From Ischnura elegans (lineage: Eukaryota > Arthropoda > Insecta > Odonata > Coenagrionidae): a stretch of 64,000 nt of DNA. The position numbers and the translations under genes were made by a program. The notes beneath the pieces are model-generated. The model saw only the letters and a program-made list of their open reading frames with translations, searched no databases and had not been told where the DNA came from. Positions 1-13,100 of this stretch are shown here, one piece after another (position 1 is the first letter of the stretch; each line of letters starts with the position of its first letter). Location: positions 45,055,812 through 45,119,811 of the forward strand of contig NC_060259.1 of assembly GCF_921293095.1 (NCBI RefSeq). The letters run 5' to 3'.

Positions 1-363
1 AACGAATATGTTGACTATGTCTTATTACCTGTTTAGTATTAGTAATGTGCCACCGTTTGCGTGGTCACTGCCATTTTCCGGTCATCAACAAGAAATCCTA
101 ACCCTAGTGGAGAAAGGAATAACTACGACAGTCCCGTTATTGGGTTCCTTGTGCATACACGTGTATTATCCGGTTTGTGGCGGACATAAGACCATATATA
201 CACCAGATTTTAAACAAGACCACTAAAGATAGAAAAAGAGTGGTGGGAACGAAAGCAAACATTTTTTTTGTGACTTATTGAAAAGGTTTGAAATTACGAA
301 ACTCGATATTACGAAGTGCCTATTTTCTGGTCCCGCTGTCTTTGTATAGTCGAGAGTTTACTG
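1..363. mobile_element. Right end of a Tigger/pogo-like DNA transposon, cut by the window edge
   Basis: The end at about 345-363 reads, on the reverse strand, CAGTAAACTCTCGACTATAC, followed outside by TA. It matches the termini of the complete element at 8315-9237 (CAGTAAACTCTCGTTATTAC). Upstream there is decayed text of the same tone (attacgaag at 309-317). The left end is not in the window, so length and completeness cannot be judged. Assignment to the TA-inserting Tigger/pogo group is by end sequence and TA duplication only. Confidence 0.55.
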
Positions 364-1037
364 TAAGTGGTATGGATGACTATGTTCACATTTAAGTGAC
401 TTAAGCAAACTGAATATCACAATAAAATGGGATATATGTATATTACTGGGAAGAGGGTATTATAAATTCTTATTCTGACTTATTAAATTAAGATATTTAA
501 TTTTCCATTGAAAATTGAAGCAATTAGAGTTTTATTTACCCCTTAATCCTCCAATTTTGAGGAGATGATTTCAGAAATTCAATGCTTGGTATTGGTGCTT
601 ATAGTCATGGTTTTGTGTTTATAAGAGTAGAATTCCTGGTTGTGGTATATTTTTTTAAGTTTTACAGACAACCCAAAAATAATTAAACTGGCTAGCTATG
701 TTCATTTTTATGAATTCTCATTTTTTATTAAACCTCTATCATTTCAATTTCCTGTTACCATTGTGATCAACTTCATTATATAAAACTATTAATTCTTGCA
801 GTTAGGCTATATTTTGCCAATATTCCGAAACTTAAGGCATCACTTCATTTGATAGATATCATACAATAAGCCTCTTCAAACTGGCTCAGGCATCTCAACA
901 GCAGCTATCTACCTTTATGGTCTGTGATGTTACCTTTCTTTAGAGTTCAAATAATATGCTTTCAGTAGGTTTCCTACTGCTGTAATTTTAAAAAGATCAA
1001 CTTGTATAGTCTCCTCAACCCATATTTTCAATTGCAG
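364..1037. other. Presumed unc-79 intron, nothing recognised
   Basis: AT-rich sequence without a conserved reading frame. It ends in an acceptor (tattttcaattgcag) directly before the first recognised unc-79 exon. The preceding exon of the gene is not visible in the window. Confidence 0.5.
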
Positions 1038-1178
1038 GTGTTGTGAATGTGGATCAGTAAGAGAGGAATATAGTGATGAAGAACTGGGCCTATGTATTAT
1101 TGTCCTGGGCACATTTGTACATCGTGAGCCTGCACTGGCTGCACCACTGTTGCCAGAAGTTTTGCGTATTGTGGCCAA
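1038..1178 (+). CDS. unc-79: unc-79 exon a (first in window)
   Basis: Acceptor attgcag, donor GTATGT. The frame is read from base 1039; the first base completes a codon from the unseen upstream exon. The peptide contains DEELGLCIIVLGTF and HREPALAAPLLPEVLRIVAK, typical of the UNC-79 helical-repeat region. It ends in phase 2 (AA) and joins the next exon as AA|A, restoring a lysine codon. Confidence 0.85.
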
Positions 1179-4100
1179 GTATGTTATTTTAATTTTTCCA
1201 TTGATTTAATTTAAAATATTTTGCCTATGCACATGGGGTTCATTTTTGGCAATTATAAGAGATGTATAAATGCTGTTTAATGTTTGTGCTATTTTCGTTC
1301 TGCAAAATTCTATCGTAAAGTGTATACTCTGAACAAATTCTAGTGAAATATAATTGATTCACATTTGATTAAATGTCAGAGATGTTGGTTTGAATGGTAA
1401 ATAATTGAATCCAAATAAATCCTTCGAAGTATGGCTGTATTGAAATTGGTATTTGTTGAATATTCTCTCTTAATAATCTACCAATTAATCGAGTGCATTC
1501 CATGCACATAATTGGTTGGGATTTTTATTATTGTTTTGGAAATATGCAATGAATGGATGATAAAATTATTCAAATTCAATGAGCATTACAGTGTAATAGG
1601 CGCAAAAAATGTGGAGGAAACATGAGAAACAAAGTTTTAATTTACTTGGAAAAACGGGTCAAGGGACATTCAGGACCATATTTTTAGTTGACCAAGTAGA
1701 CCCAACGGACTCGTGATACATGATCAGCCCCTACTAAAACCAATCTTCCCCTACTTACACCATAGCAAGCCCTAATTGTGGCCATTTTTTTAAAACCAAA
1801 CTGCCCCTACTTGCTGTAAGGTACCAGTACCATCCTTGCACCCTACATAAGTAATATACATCTACTTATAACAATCCACTCATTTGTTTAATCAAAAAAA
1901 AGTAGACATTAAATGGGATGATGATAAGTTCCAAGTCTAAGAAGGGATCATTTCATGCCTTTATTCTTTTATGTTTGCAGATCTTACCCATGCTTGTTAT
2001 ATAAGTAGTGTCTAATTGTTTTTTATCTGTAATTTTCAGAGTGGCCTTGAATGCAACATACCCATGGCAAAGTGAAACGAACATCTACTTACCAGGGGGA
2101 GCTATCAGTGTTGCTCATCAGTTCTTGCGATGTGTTCTGCATCAGTTGGCCCCTAATGGAGTTTTTGTGCAAATGTTTCAGACCCAAGTAGATGGTAATT
2201 ACAAAGCTACTCATAACATATTGATAATGCATATGAATAGAATTAACATTAGTATAAATAATAGTTATTATTTTTTTTCAATGTATGCTTGTGTATTCAT
2301 CATTAGCTGCCATTGTTCATAATGCAATAAGAGAAGGCTTAAGTAGATGTTGTAAAGAACCAATTATCCAGTCTTCAATTGACTGACAATAGATTACTGT
2401 TCAATCAACAAATTCCATCACTTTGTCCCAATATCCCATCCCTAATTCTGTTATTCACCCTTTTCAACCCTCGCACTTGACTTTTTGTTCATTCTTGCAG
2501 ACAACTATCAATAAGGATTGATAAATTTTGGTGTGGGATCCTCACCATATCCTCCTGTACCTCGTTATCTACAGTGGAACCTCGTTAAAGCGAGTACGGG
2601 CTATAGCGACACCCCCGCTATTACGAGAGATAGCCGATGCACCGTCAATTGACCCTATAATAAGTGTATTAAAAAATTCGTTTTTACGAGACCCTTTCGG
2701 TGTTGGCTCTCGCCATAGCGAGGGTTTCACCGCCGGAAGACTTTCATCAAGACTCCTTAACCTCTGTAATTGCTGGCGATCTGTTAGAAATGAAGTCAAT
2801 GGAGTGCTCAGTCTCAAATTTATGTGGTAAACTGTCGTTCGATAAATATAATGATTGGCGAAACAATGCTTTGCATGATTTTTATTCAGTGCGGTGCTTA
2901 TAAATTGTTTGAATAGTTAGTCGTTATTCGAGTAAGGAAATTTAGTGATGCAAAAAAACATCGCCTTTCGTCTGGATTTATGCTTACGTTTATCGGATAG
3001 ATGTTTATCTGTCGCCGCACCACTCCTGTTCCTGTATATCTGTTCGCAACAGGTATATTGGCTATTATTTGCTCCACCTCCGGTAAAGCGACAATTCGCT
3101 ATAGCGAGTGTTTATTAGTGCACCGTGGGGTGTCGTTATATCGAGGTTGCACTGTAAGTGATCCTTTTTTAAACCAGTCATTCATCTTGGCACTGTACCC
3201 AGTGTACTCAAGTGTGATACTCAGTGAATCCTTCCTCCTGAGATGGTGGTCTCATATGACAGGTAGCTGTCCTTGTATCCCAGGATAGGATACTTGGATT
3301 TTTGAATAGCGAGCACCTTATGCTGACTGGGTCTTTTGAAAGCCTTTAAGCACTGCCTACATCAGTCCATTCGGTCACCTTCACACTGTGGCTTCACAAT
3401 GTAGGTCATTTGCTTGAGTGGAAGAATGATATTTGATACATTCACTGGTAAAAATTGTACATAACTGAAGAAATACAGGAAAATTTATCAAACTGTACAA
3501 ATTAGCATTTACAGTAAAACTTCGATTTTATGCACTTTGATTTTACATCAAGTCTCGTTTTTACGCAGCAACACTCAAGTCCGGCCGGAAAGTATAGGAA
3601 ATTGCAATGGTGAAACTTTGATTTTACATCTTTTCTTGATTTTACGCAGTTTTTTTATTTTGCTCAGCGTAACCCCTGCCCCAAGGAGGCCACTAATTTT
3701 GATTTTACGGAGTCGTCTTTTGACTTTGCACAGAACAACCTCAGTATTGAAGACAATTCTGATTTCAAATTCATCTACTTATCGTCTAGTTTCTCAAATA
3801 ATGCGTGCCTACAGTAAGGTTCAATAGACTGAGTCAAAAAATAGGTATGGCATTACAATGAGCATTGAACAAAGCGAGACTGATAACAGCAACGGAGCTC
3901 ACCATTTACAAACCATGTTGCTCCAAATCATGTTCCCACGTATTTACATCATCTGTTCCACATGGTAATTGCATATGATTGTGTAGTCGGAGCCCCAAGG
4001 TCATCCGAGCCTCGCGATAGTTCATTCGCCGTTCGCTAGATGGTAATGATGTAAGAAGCTTTCGAGGCAATTCAAGGTTGACTTTCATCCTTCGCCCGGA

Positions 4101-7100
4101 GCGCCTAGGAAATGATGCACCTACATATCATGTTCATTTTCAGCATTGGAAAATCCCTATTGGAGTAATAAGAAGTTATGTTCTTCATTCATCTCAATGA
4201 GTTGCAAAAATGAATACAGGAACGGTTGACATGATGTCTTGCTGTTGAGCATGAAACTGAAAACATGGCAAATCTAATTATTGCTTCCCCCACTTTGGCC
4301 TCTCAGTTATTTTTCAGCCTCCTTTAAGTACTTGAAATTGCTCTTGGTTCAAATTTGCCAAAGAAGGTTACGAAAACCACAAAGATACGGCAATCGCAAC
4401 TACTTTTGATTTAGAAGGACGATCGCCGGAGATGTAAACATAATCAAAAAAGGTCCATAAAATCAGTAATAGCACTTGCTGCTCTTTCTTTTTTTCCTCT
4501 CCTTTGAGTAGAGACCTACCGATAGACAATTATTCTACATCAAAGATGCAGCTGCGATGCAATCGATCACTGATTTTTGCCACAAACTGAAAGCATGCAG
4601 GCACTTAAGTTTTGTGCCTGCAAATTTAGGTATTGTAATTGCCTTGCATTATTTTTTATTTTTACCTTGAAGTTACTGCTTGTAAAACCATATTAACCAT
4701 TATAATCGAAGCAGTTGGTAGTCTTCAGATCTGTGGATTGTGTTGCTGGCACATTTTCTTGAATGATTAGCAAAAGGAGGAGGTATATTTGGTTAACGAC
4801 ATTATTAATGGGGAACATGCATGAACTTTGTTCATCATGCTAGTTAGTCTCATTTAATAGAAAATTTTCTCACGAGTCCAAATATATAAACCAAAACTCT
4901 CCTAGTACTCCACAAACGTCAATAAATGCTAATTAAAAATGCTCAAATATCACTTGAAGTCACGTGACCTGAAACGCCTTATGACGTCATCGCATGGTAT
5001 ATTTATCACTTCGCTAAGAGAGTAGAATGGTAGAGCCTTGAATGCAAGATATCAAAGTAAAAATCTTCATCGAGCTTTGTAATAGTTCCTGAAAGGGCAA
5101 ATTGACTTAAGAGGGATTTAAGAAAGCAAAATACCTCAGTTTACCTTTGGTCGACTTCCTTATGGCGGCTGATTTTCTGAAAAACAGTGATTGCTTCATC
5201 ACTAGCGCGATGCGGGAATAAAATAACGCAGGTAAATAATTATGCGATAAATGAAAATAATTTTACGAACGTTTAAAAATATTTATTTATTGTCCATTAA
5301 GACTTTTTATATCCATTGCTTGCTGAAAATCTATCTCATGTATTTACTTAGTTACCTACAATGCGGAACTTTGATAGTTTTCCCTAATCGGCTGAAGTTG
5401 AGATCCAAATGATCAGGAAAAGGTGAAAAAAGTATTTGATAGACACAGAAATAAGTTTCAAGTACTATTTAAGCTGTACTTACTAAAGTTCCTGTTTTTG
5501 AACAGAAACCCACTGCAGAAACGAGACGAAATTTTAGATTTTGCGTTGACATGCAGCAAACTTTAAGGGCATCACAGTAGCAAATACAGTGGAACCTCGT
5601 TAAAGCGAGTACGGGCTATAGCGAGACCCCCGCTATTACGAGAGATAGCCGATGCACCGTCAATTGACCCTATAATAAGCGTGTTAAAAAATTCGTTTTT
5701 ACGAGACCCTTTCGGTGTTGGCTCTCGCTATAGCGAGGGTTTTAACCACCGGAAGAATTTCATCAAGACTCCTTAACCTCTGTAATTGCTAGCGATCTGT
5801 TAGAAATGAAGCTAATGGAGGGCTCAGTCTCAAATTTATGTGGTAAACTGTCGTTCGATAAATGTAATGATTGACGAAACAATGCTTTGCATGATTTTTA
5901 TTCAGTGCGGCGCTTATAAATTGTTTGAATAGTTAGTCGTTATTTGAGTAAGGAAATTTAGTGATGCAAAAAAACATCGCCTTTCGTCTGGATTTACGCT
6001 TACGTTTATCGGATAGATGTTTATCTGTCGCCGCACCACTCCTGTTCCTGTATATCTGTTCGCAACAGGTATATTGGCTATTATTTGCTCCACCTCCGGT
6101 AAAGCGACAATTCGCTATAGCGAGTGTTTATTCGTGCACCGTGGGGTGTCGTTATATCGAGGTTGCACTGTACTTAGTTTACCTTACCAAAAGCCACATA
6201 TTTCTCGTATGCTCCTTGTTTTTCCCTGTGGTTTAATCGTAATCAGTATTTATTCTCATGAATAGCCACCTTCCTCTATGTATATAATCCTACAATAGGT
6301 GGACTATTAGGTACATTTCTAGGGTTATTTACAATGTGAAATGAGTGATACATCTTAAATTTGGTGGGTATCCAAGAAATACTGGTGATTTGATAAAACC
6401 CTATGGTAACCCTCATTCAAGAGTGTACTTACGTTGAGAAATATCCCATTGACAATGTAAATAAAGTATTTAACTCCAGTCCATTGGTCATCAACCACAT
6501 TCTTCTCTTATTTTTGTCCTTTGGGGCACAAGCAAAAACCTTTTCCGGCGAGAAAATAGAGGTACTTGAGTGGCGGGGCACTGAATACAATATATATGGT
6601 TTTCACATGTTTGTCTATTGAATATCCATGCTGCAATACACTTATTCCACTAACCAAATGATGTGGGTGTCAAACGTAGATCACAATCTGCAACCAACTT
6701 ATTTTCATTTAATCTTTCCAGATATCCCCAATAAATCCCCTTTATTTGTTTCAACAACGCCTTGGCAACCCAAAATATTTACAGTCTGCATTTTGTCATT
6801 AAAACAGCAATTATTTTTGCCAAATTTTGCATTCGAGCCCTCGTAGGTCGATTTTCTATCCATTTCCTCAGTCTGTCATCAGTGGATACTGTGCTGTGAC
6901 ATCACGCTCCGATGACATCGTGTTTTCAAGCAGCCCATGAAGATCAATTTTTAAAGACTCATAACTCAGCTAAAAAGCATTATTCATTGTGAAATTTTCG
7001 AAGGAAAATATTAAAAACTGCTGATTATCAGCAGGTTATAGGGAGATAGAAGACAATATGGCTGAGGAGACCATAGCAGTCCTCCTTCATTACAGGATCT

Positions 7101-10100
7101 ACTTGCTAATTAACTTGAACAGTTCAATCAAGTTTGCCCAATAAACCCAGCTGTTTAATGAGTTACCTATTATGAGATATATGAAGGCTTGGCTACAAAT
7201 GAAGAAACAGTGAGGGTAGAATTGAACAACACACCAGCTGTAGAGTTCGAGGAAGAGAGTGATATAATGGGTGACAGTAATCCAGTACTTGCCAATCCTT
7301 CCCATAGTGATATTAAAGAACCCTTCAGACATATGCACAATTTTTGTTATGCACATTCAGAGATTAGTGAAGGCTATATTGAAAACATTAATGCATTATC
7401 AGTTGCGAATAAAACATTTGAGAAGGATTTGCAACAAAGTAAAATAAAAGATTTTTTTCACCCAAAATGAGTGATTTAAAAAAAAGGAATTGTTTTTATG
7501 TATCCCCATAAATCGGAGCTTTACAAAAGTGTTTGACTGAGTGTTCTAATAATGAAGGGCAATTTTTATCCTGAAAACTGTACTCCTCCTCAATACCAAC
7601 TCTTGATTTTTACACACTTTGAATTTATGCACAGGGCCCATATTTTGGTCCATCCAACTGCGCAAAATCAAAGTTTTACTGTATTGCACTAAATCACAAA
7701 AAAATCAATTGCATTTTTTCCACATCCATAATCATCGTTCTTCATCAATGATTTAGTGTATTGAATCAATTTAAATTTGTCTCCATTTTAATTTATAATC
7801 AATGCTATACTTTCTATGAACATTGTAAATTGCATATTGGCATTATTGTTTTTTACTTACTTAAACTACGTGATTTTCAAAGTTTCCACCTACTCAGAAA
7901 TGTTGAAAATGTGTTATTAAAAAATCACACAGTGTAACCTCTCTTTGCTAATTTCTGCAAATGGTATGTCATTTGGAAATTCACAAAAATTATGTGGAAA
8001 TGAAATTTTCAGCTCTATTTGCTGAGCTAGCATGTGGAGCATCATCTACATCCACCTAGCCTTTAGTAGCATTTGAATCATATGCATCTTTTCATTGGTG
8101 ATTTTTAATTAAGTTACCGTAACAAATTAATGCTGAGATTTTCATATTTTAGATACTACAAGAATGAGGTTTTTCCGAAGTGTTGCACAGGCTCTACTGG
8201 ATTTCAATGAGCTAAATCCAATAGCTCCTCTTCAACTGTTACTTGAGGTTTGTATTTCTAAAACAGCTAGAGTGCATATGAGTTGCTCACAATTTCTTAT
8301 TTCCAAGGAGAATACAGTAAACTCTCGTTATTACGAAGTTCACGGGACTGAAAAACCAGAAGTTTGTAAGAACAAAGTTCGTATGAACTTTTCTTTTAGG
8401 AATCATTGCAAAAAACACGCTTTGTCATAATTTCTTGTTTTTTCAATCTCCTGTAATTGAAGTCGTATTGTGGAATAGTTCAGTCATATGTATAATATAT
8501 GTGATTAAATTACGTGCATATATATAAAAAAAGCACATTAGTTTGCTTTTATCAATAGAAGAATGCCAGCTGGAGCTGAAAAAAATCGCGGTCTGCAGGA
8601 AGGAAGAACGGGCAGAATGCCGTTCACGGAACTGTTCCTGATGCCACAATGGATTATATGACACTTTTATCAGATTATGCCTGAAGTGCTAGTTCCTCTA
8701 CGCCACACCGTGTTACATCGGTCAACTCGAAAGGTGCCAAATTTGAAATTTCGGGCATGCTTGCAAATTTCAAATGTTTGTGTCTCTGAAAGTTCATAAT
8801 TCGAATGCTCGTAAGAAGAGGACTTCCTGTACGTCCAATTTACAAGCAGTAATGAGTGGGTAACCTAATACACAGGAATGAAGCTAATTATATGATGTTA
8901 CATGCATACTGAAGGTATCTCCTTCTGGAGAAAGAACCGCAATTGAAGCTCTTGGGTAAAGTACTCGAGGAGACGTTAAATGTAGCACAATAATTATAAA
9001 GTAGCATAGTATATTTCCAACCAAAATGCAGTTTACTATTCGGGGAACTTCATAATAAAGTTCTTTTTTGTAATCCCGAGGACCTGGACTGAGGTTTGTA
9101 ATTTCGTAATAACAAAAATTTTATAATAACGTTACTTTTACCATAGATTAGATTTGCCTTTTTGTTGGGTCCAACGATTTGCTTCATAGTAATGAGAACT
9201 TCATAATAAGGTTGCTCGTATTAACGAGAGTCTACTGTATTGTTTTTGTATGCATGTGAGCTTCTGTTATTCAAGAATTGCATGCAGTGCTTCCTGTGGG
9301 CAAATGTGGGAACTAGTAGTGGCATCACTCAGTTACCTATTAGTTGCTCATGAGAAATTTCTTCTTGGAGGTGTTCTTTCATGTGTGTCATGCATGCATG
9401 CAGTCAGTAAATTTTCAAAATTTTATGAATTTTTTAATATGGATTTAAGATTTAATTCAAATCCCTGAAAGATTCAATTTTGGATTCAGATTCATGAAAA
9501 TTGCAGAATTCAACCCATCCCTATGTATATATACTTAAGAAATCAGAATTTCTATGTTCAAAATTCAATATGGCAGAAACTGCTGTAACTTGAATTTAAA
9601 AAAAATATGGTGATCTCCATGGCAACCAGCTGTTTTGATGTCAGGCTTTATCAGTCCATTCACACACAATTTTTCAAGGTGGCTTCCGTGCACAACACTT
9701 TCTGCAACTTGTTTTCGGTCATCCTCCGATGCACCAGCAATGCATTTTACACCAATCTCTTGATGTTTTGGCTATCTAAAAGGTAGAACTTTGGTTTCAA
9801 GCGACAGTCATATTTGGAAGAGTGAGTTTTTGCCGAATGGAATACCCAAAATTGTTAATCTTTTTTCTCACATTGACGAGTTTGCCAGTGATGGGGCTTA
9901 TGGGTTTTACAGAAAAAAAATTACCATACATAAATTCTGCAGTGCTAGGATAGACTAAGATTCCAAAGTACCTGGACCATCCACACACCAGGTTTCACTG
10001 CAAGACTTAAAAAATCAAACTGTATAAAGAACAGTTCAACTCCAATATAATGGAGGCATTTTTTAAGGACAATACACCTCTTGAAAAAATGGAAAACTAT

Positions 10101-13100
10101 GCATTAAATGACTTTCTCAAATATTCACAGTGAGCATGGGGTTGGCCGTTATTTTTCAGAATTGGGGAAAGTAATGTAAAAATGGGGAGCATGGTAGCCA
10201 AGAAGGTGGAACTCTTGTTAGCTGATCTTAGGGTGCCAGCTTGAAATCACAGGTGGAACGTTTCAATCACAGGTGAAATCAAAATCCTTGATGTGCCCGA
10301 GGTTTCCTTAGGGAACTGGTCCTCCTACCCTGAATGCTTTAAATTCACTTGGCTGTAGCTCAGTCTGGGGGAGCTCTAACCTTACCTATCCAAACTAACT
10401 TTTGCATTAAATCATTGAGTGAGTGATGCTCACATGATCTCCAAATCACGTTGAAGTTTATATTCACATTGCTACAGTTTGGTTTGGAAACCCATCCCTC
10501 GATGGTCGCAAGTACTAGGGACCCAGAATTGAGCTTTTGGGATGGAAGAAATGCCATATCTATTAGACTAGCTGAAATAAATGATCTTGAGGATCACATT
10601 TTTTGTTTCGACTTTGAGCTATATGTTTGTGAGATATGGTCCAATAAAATTCGATCTACCTCTCTGAGTACAACCCCACACCACCAAGATATGGCCCACA
10701 CATCTTACTTCCTCTTCTAAAGACTTCTTCTCTACCATTGGAGGTGCATATGGATAATTAAAATTTTCATTTAAAGCTTGAAATTGATTTTATGCAACAA
10801 AAGCCTTCATTGAAACCTCGATCTTTACGCCAACTTTTTAACCAATTTTTGCCCTTTTTGATACCAAATTCTAGAGTTTTTTTCTTACCACAATCTAGGA
10901 ACCCTACCAATGCCATGAAATACATAGTCCAATTATCATATATTTTAACCTAAGTCAATAAAAATAATTAGGAAACTCCCTAAATTATGTTTTAACTTAT
11001 TATTAATGCTGCTATTTTGATGAATTATGTAAATTTTTATTAATAAAATGAGGCATCATTCTATAAAACAAACCTTATCTCTTCTTTACCATTTTTAGAC
11101 TGTTTTCTGGCTGTTTATTACCAGTGGCGGATACATATGGGGGGCGTGCGCCCCCCCCCCTTACAGGGCCACCTGCATTGCCAAACCTTGCAGAACCACA
11201 ATTGTAACTTTTTTATATCATAAGATAGCACTATCTTGTATAATTGTAAAATCAGCTTAAATGAAACTTTCTCAAACTTAGCATGCGACTTATTTTTCAT
11301 TCCAATAAAAGTAAAGATGAGTAAAGGTAGCTCAGGAAATCTTTTGCACTCTCCCTTGAGTTTTTTCTATATCCACTACTGTTTATTACTCATGCTATAT
11401 TATTTCCATCCTATTTGGAAGTAGTGGGTTACCATTATTGGTTTTGGAACATATACCACAGAAAAAGGGAGCAAAATATTCATAGTGAGTTAGAGGCAGT
11501 TGAATATCGAGATTCAATTTTACTGAAGCATGAACTGGGTGGTTAAGCTGTCCGTTTTCCTACTTCTTTCCAGAATCTCAACTCCCGCAAAAGTCTTCCC
11601 TTGGATACCCTCCCGTGCATCTTGCACAATGTTGCTTGCTACCTAGACTGCTTGCCACTGCTGGAAGTGGGAGGTGGCAGTGGTGGCGGGGGTGGATGGG
11701 GTGGCATGGGCGGCATGGGTACCACCTCGATGGGCCTCACCCTGGGTGGTGGCATGGGCATTGGTGGAGGCCTGCCCATGGGTGGCAGTGGCAACCCAGG
11801 GGTGTGCTCCACATCAGCCGTTGGTCCCAGTGCTGGTGCATTGTCCTCCATGCCTGGATCATCGTCGTGTGGTGCTGGGCCAAGCCCTTCTGTGGGCCCA
11901 GGTGGAGTGCTCGGCTCTGGAGTAGGGGTGACCGGTGGTGGTGGTGTGGGTCCAGGTGGAGTTGGGGGTGGCGTGGCTATGGGGGCAGGGGCTGTTGGTC
12001 CTGGAGGGTGTCCAAGCAGTGCTGGAGGCCAGCCACCTGGCGGGGGGCCTCCCTCAGGCTGGACCGCTCTCATTTCACAAATGGAGCTGCTATTCAGGAG
12101 GCTGGTGCTTTCCCTTGGATCTCTTGGTGGAGGTCACATTGCCATCAGGGCTCTGCTTCGAATTATGGCTGCCATCCTCAAGGTTCCAGGAGTGGCATCC
12201 TTCAAGGTTTCTCACTTAAACATTCTGTTTGTGAAGCTATCTCTTCGTGTAATCTCATTCTGTGCCACCATTTTCACTGTCCATGAAAGTTCTTTCTAAT
12301 TCCTGCTGGGGGAAATGTGCTCAAATACAAGAGGGAATGAAAGAATTAAGGAGGGATACCAGCAGGGATATTCTGCTTTACGGGGCCATATGTATGGCTG
12401 GCCGTAAGTTTCGTTTGGCCATACCCGAAATTACGGCCTATACCAATTCCACTCTCGAGGAGCCATATTGTATGGCCCGGACAAAAGTCTTAACACCCTT
12501 TCTGTAGGCAAGTATGAGAATTATAATTGGTACTATGAGTTAGGTTCACTTTTCTTAAACACTAGTCATTTTTTTAAAGGAAGTTTGTTCCAACGTGGAG
12601 AAAAAATTATTTATATTGTGACGGAACATGAAACGCCACATATTTTATAGGGTGGTGAGGGCATCAATAGTCCCGAGTACGGAATGATCGAACCATTGTT
12701 GATTACTTTGAGACACAAAAAAAATATATTTTCCACTTGCATAACATACACACACATTTATCGAAATTAATTACCCTGATGAAGATGAGGTGAACAAAAA
12801 ATGCACAATATTATATGATTCAATTACCCCCCTCCAAATACAAAAAGAACAATTCGTGATTTATAGAATATGTGGGCTGAGTTTACAATATGCCCAAATC
12901 AAGTCTTTAGGCTGCTTTCGTGATCACACTGAATCAGATTTCTGACAATGAGTCAACAGTTTGTTGATAGATACGGCGCACCGGGACAGAGAGAGAGAAC
13001 CAATATTCTGGCTACACAATTTGGGAAGTAATTCGGGTCTGGGCGAACAAGCAGGAGGATGGGTCGCTAACTGTGACGTTCTTACGGTTTCGTCGGAGCC

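Larger units (their letters stand above)
3512..7681. mobile_element. Large decayed Tigger/pogo-like transposon (4.2 kb) with a nested element
   Basis: The left end CAGTAAAACTTCGATTTTAT is matched by the right end, which reads inwards CAGTAAAACTTTGATTTTGC. TA flanks at 3510-3511 and 7682-7683. It contains the complete 584-bp element 5587-6170. Near its right end an open frame (7062-7470) resembles the acidic, Ser/Asn-rich tail of a Tigger-type transposase. I see no intact transposase core, so the copy is dead. Confidence 0.75.

Noticed and set aside
8..226. 72-codon open frame at the window start
   Set aside because: It lies in decayed transposon sequence, with no recognisable family or splice context.
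11639..12073. 144-codon proline-rich open frame on the minus strand, and two further + frames
   Set aside because: They are shadows of the GC-rich glycine-coding insertion of unc-79 exon d (GGN read backwards gives proline). No independent start, splice or family support.
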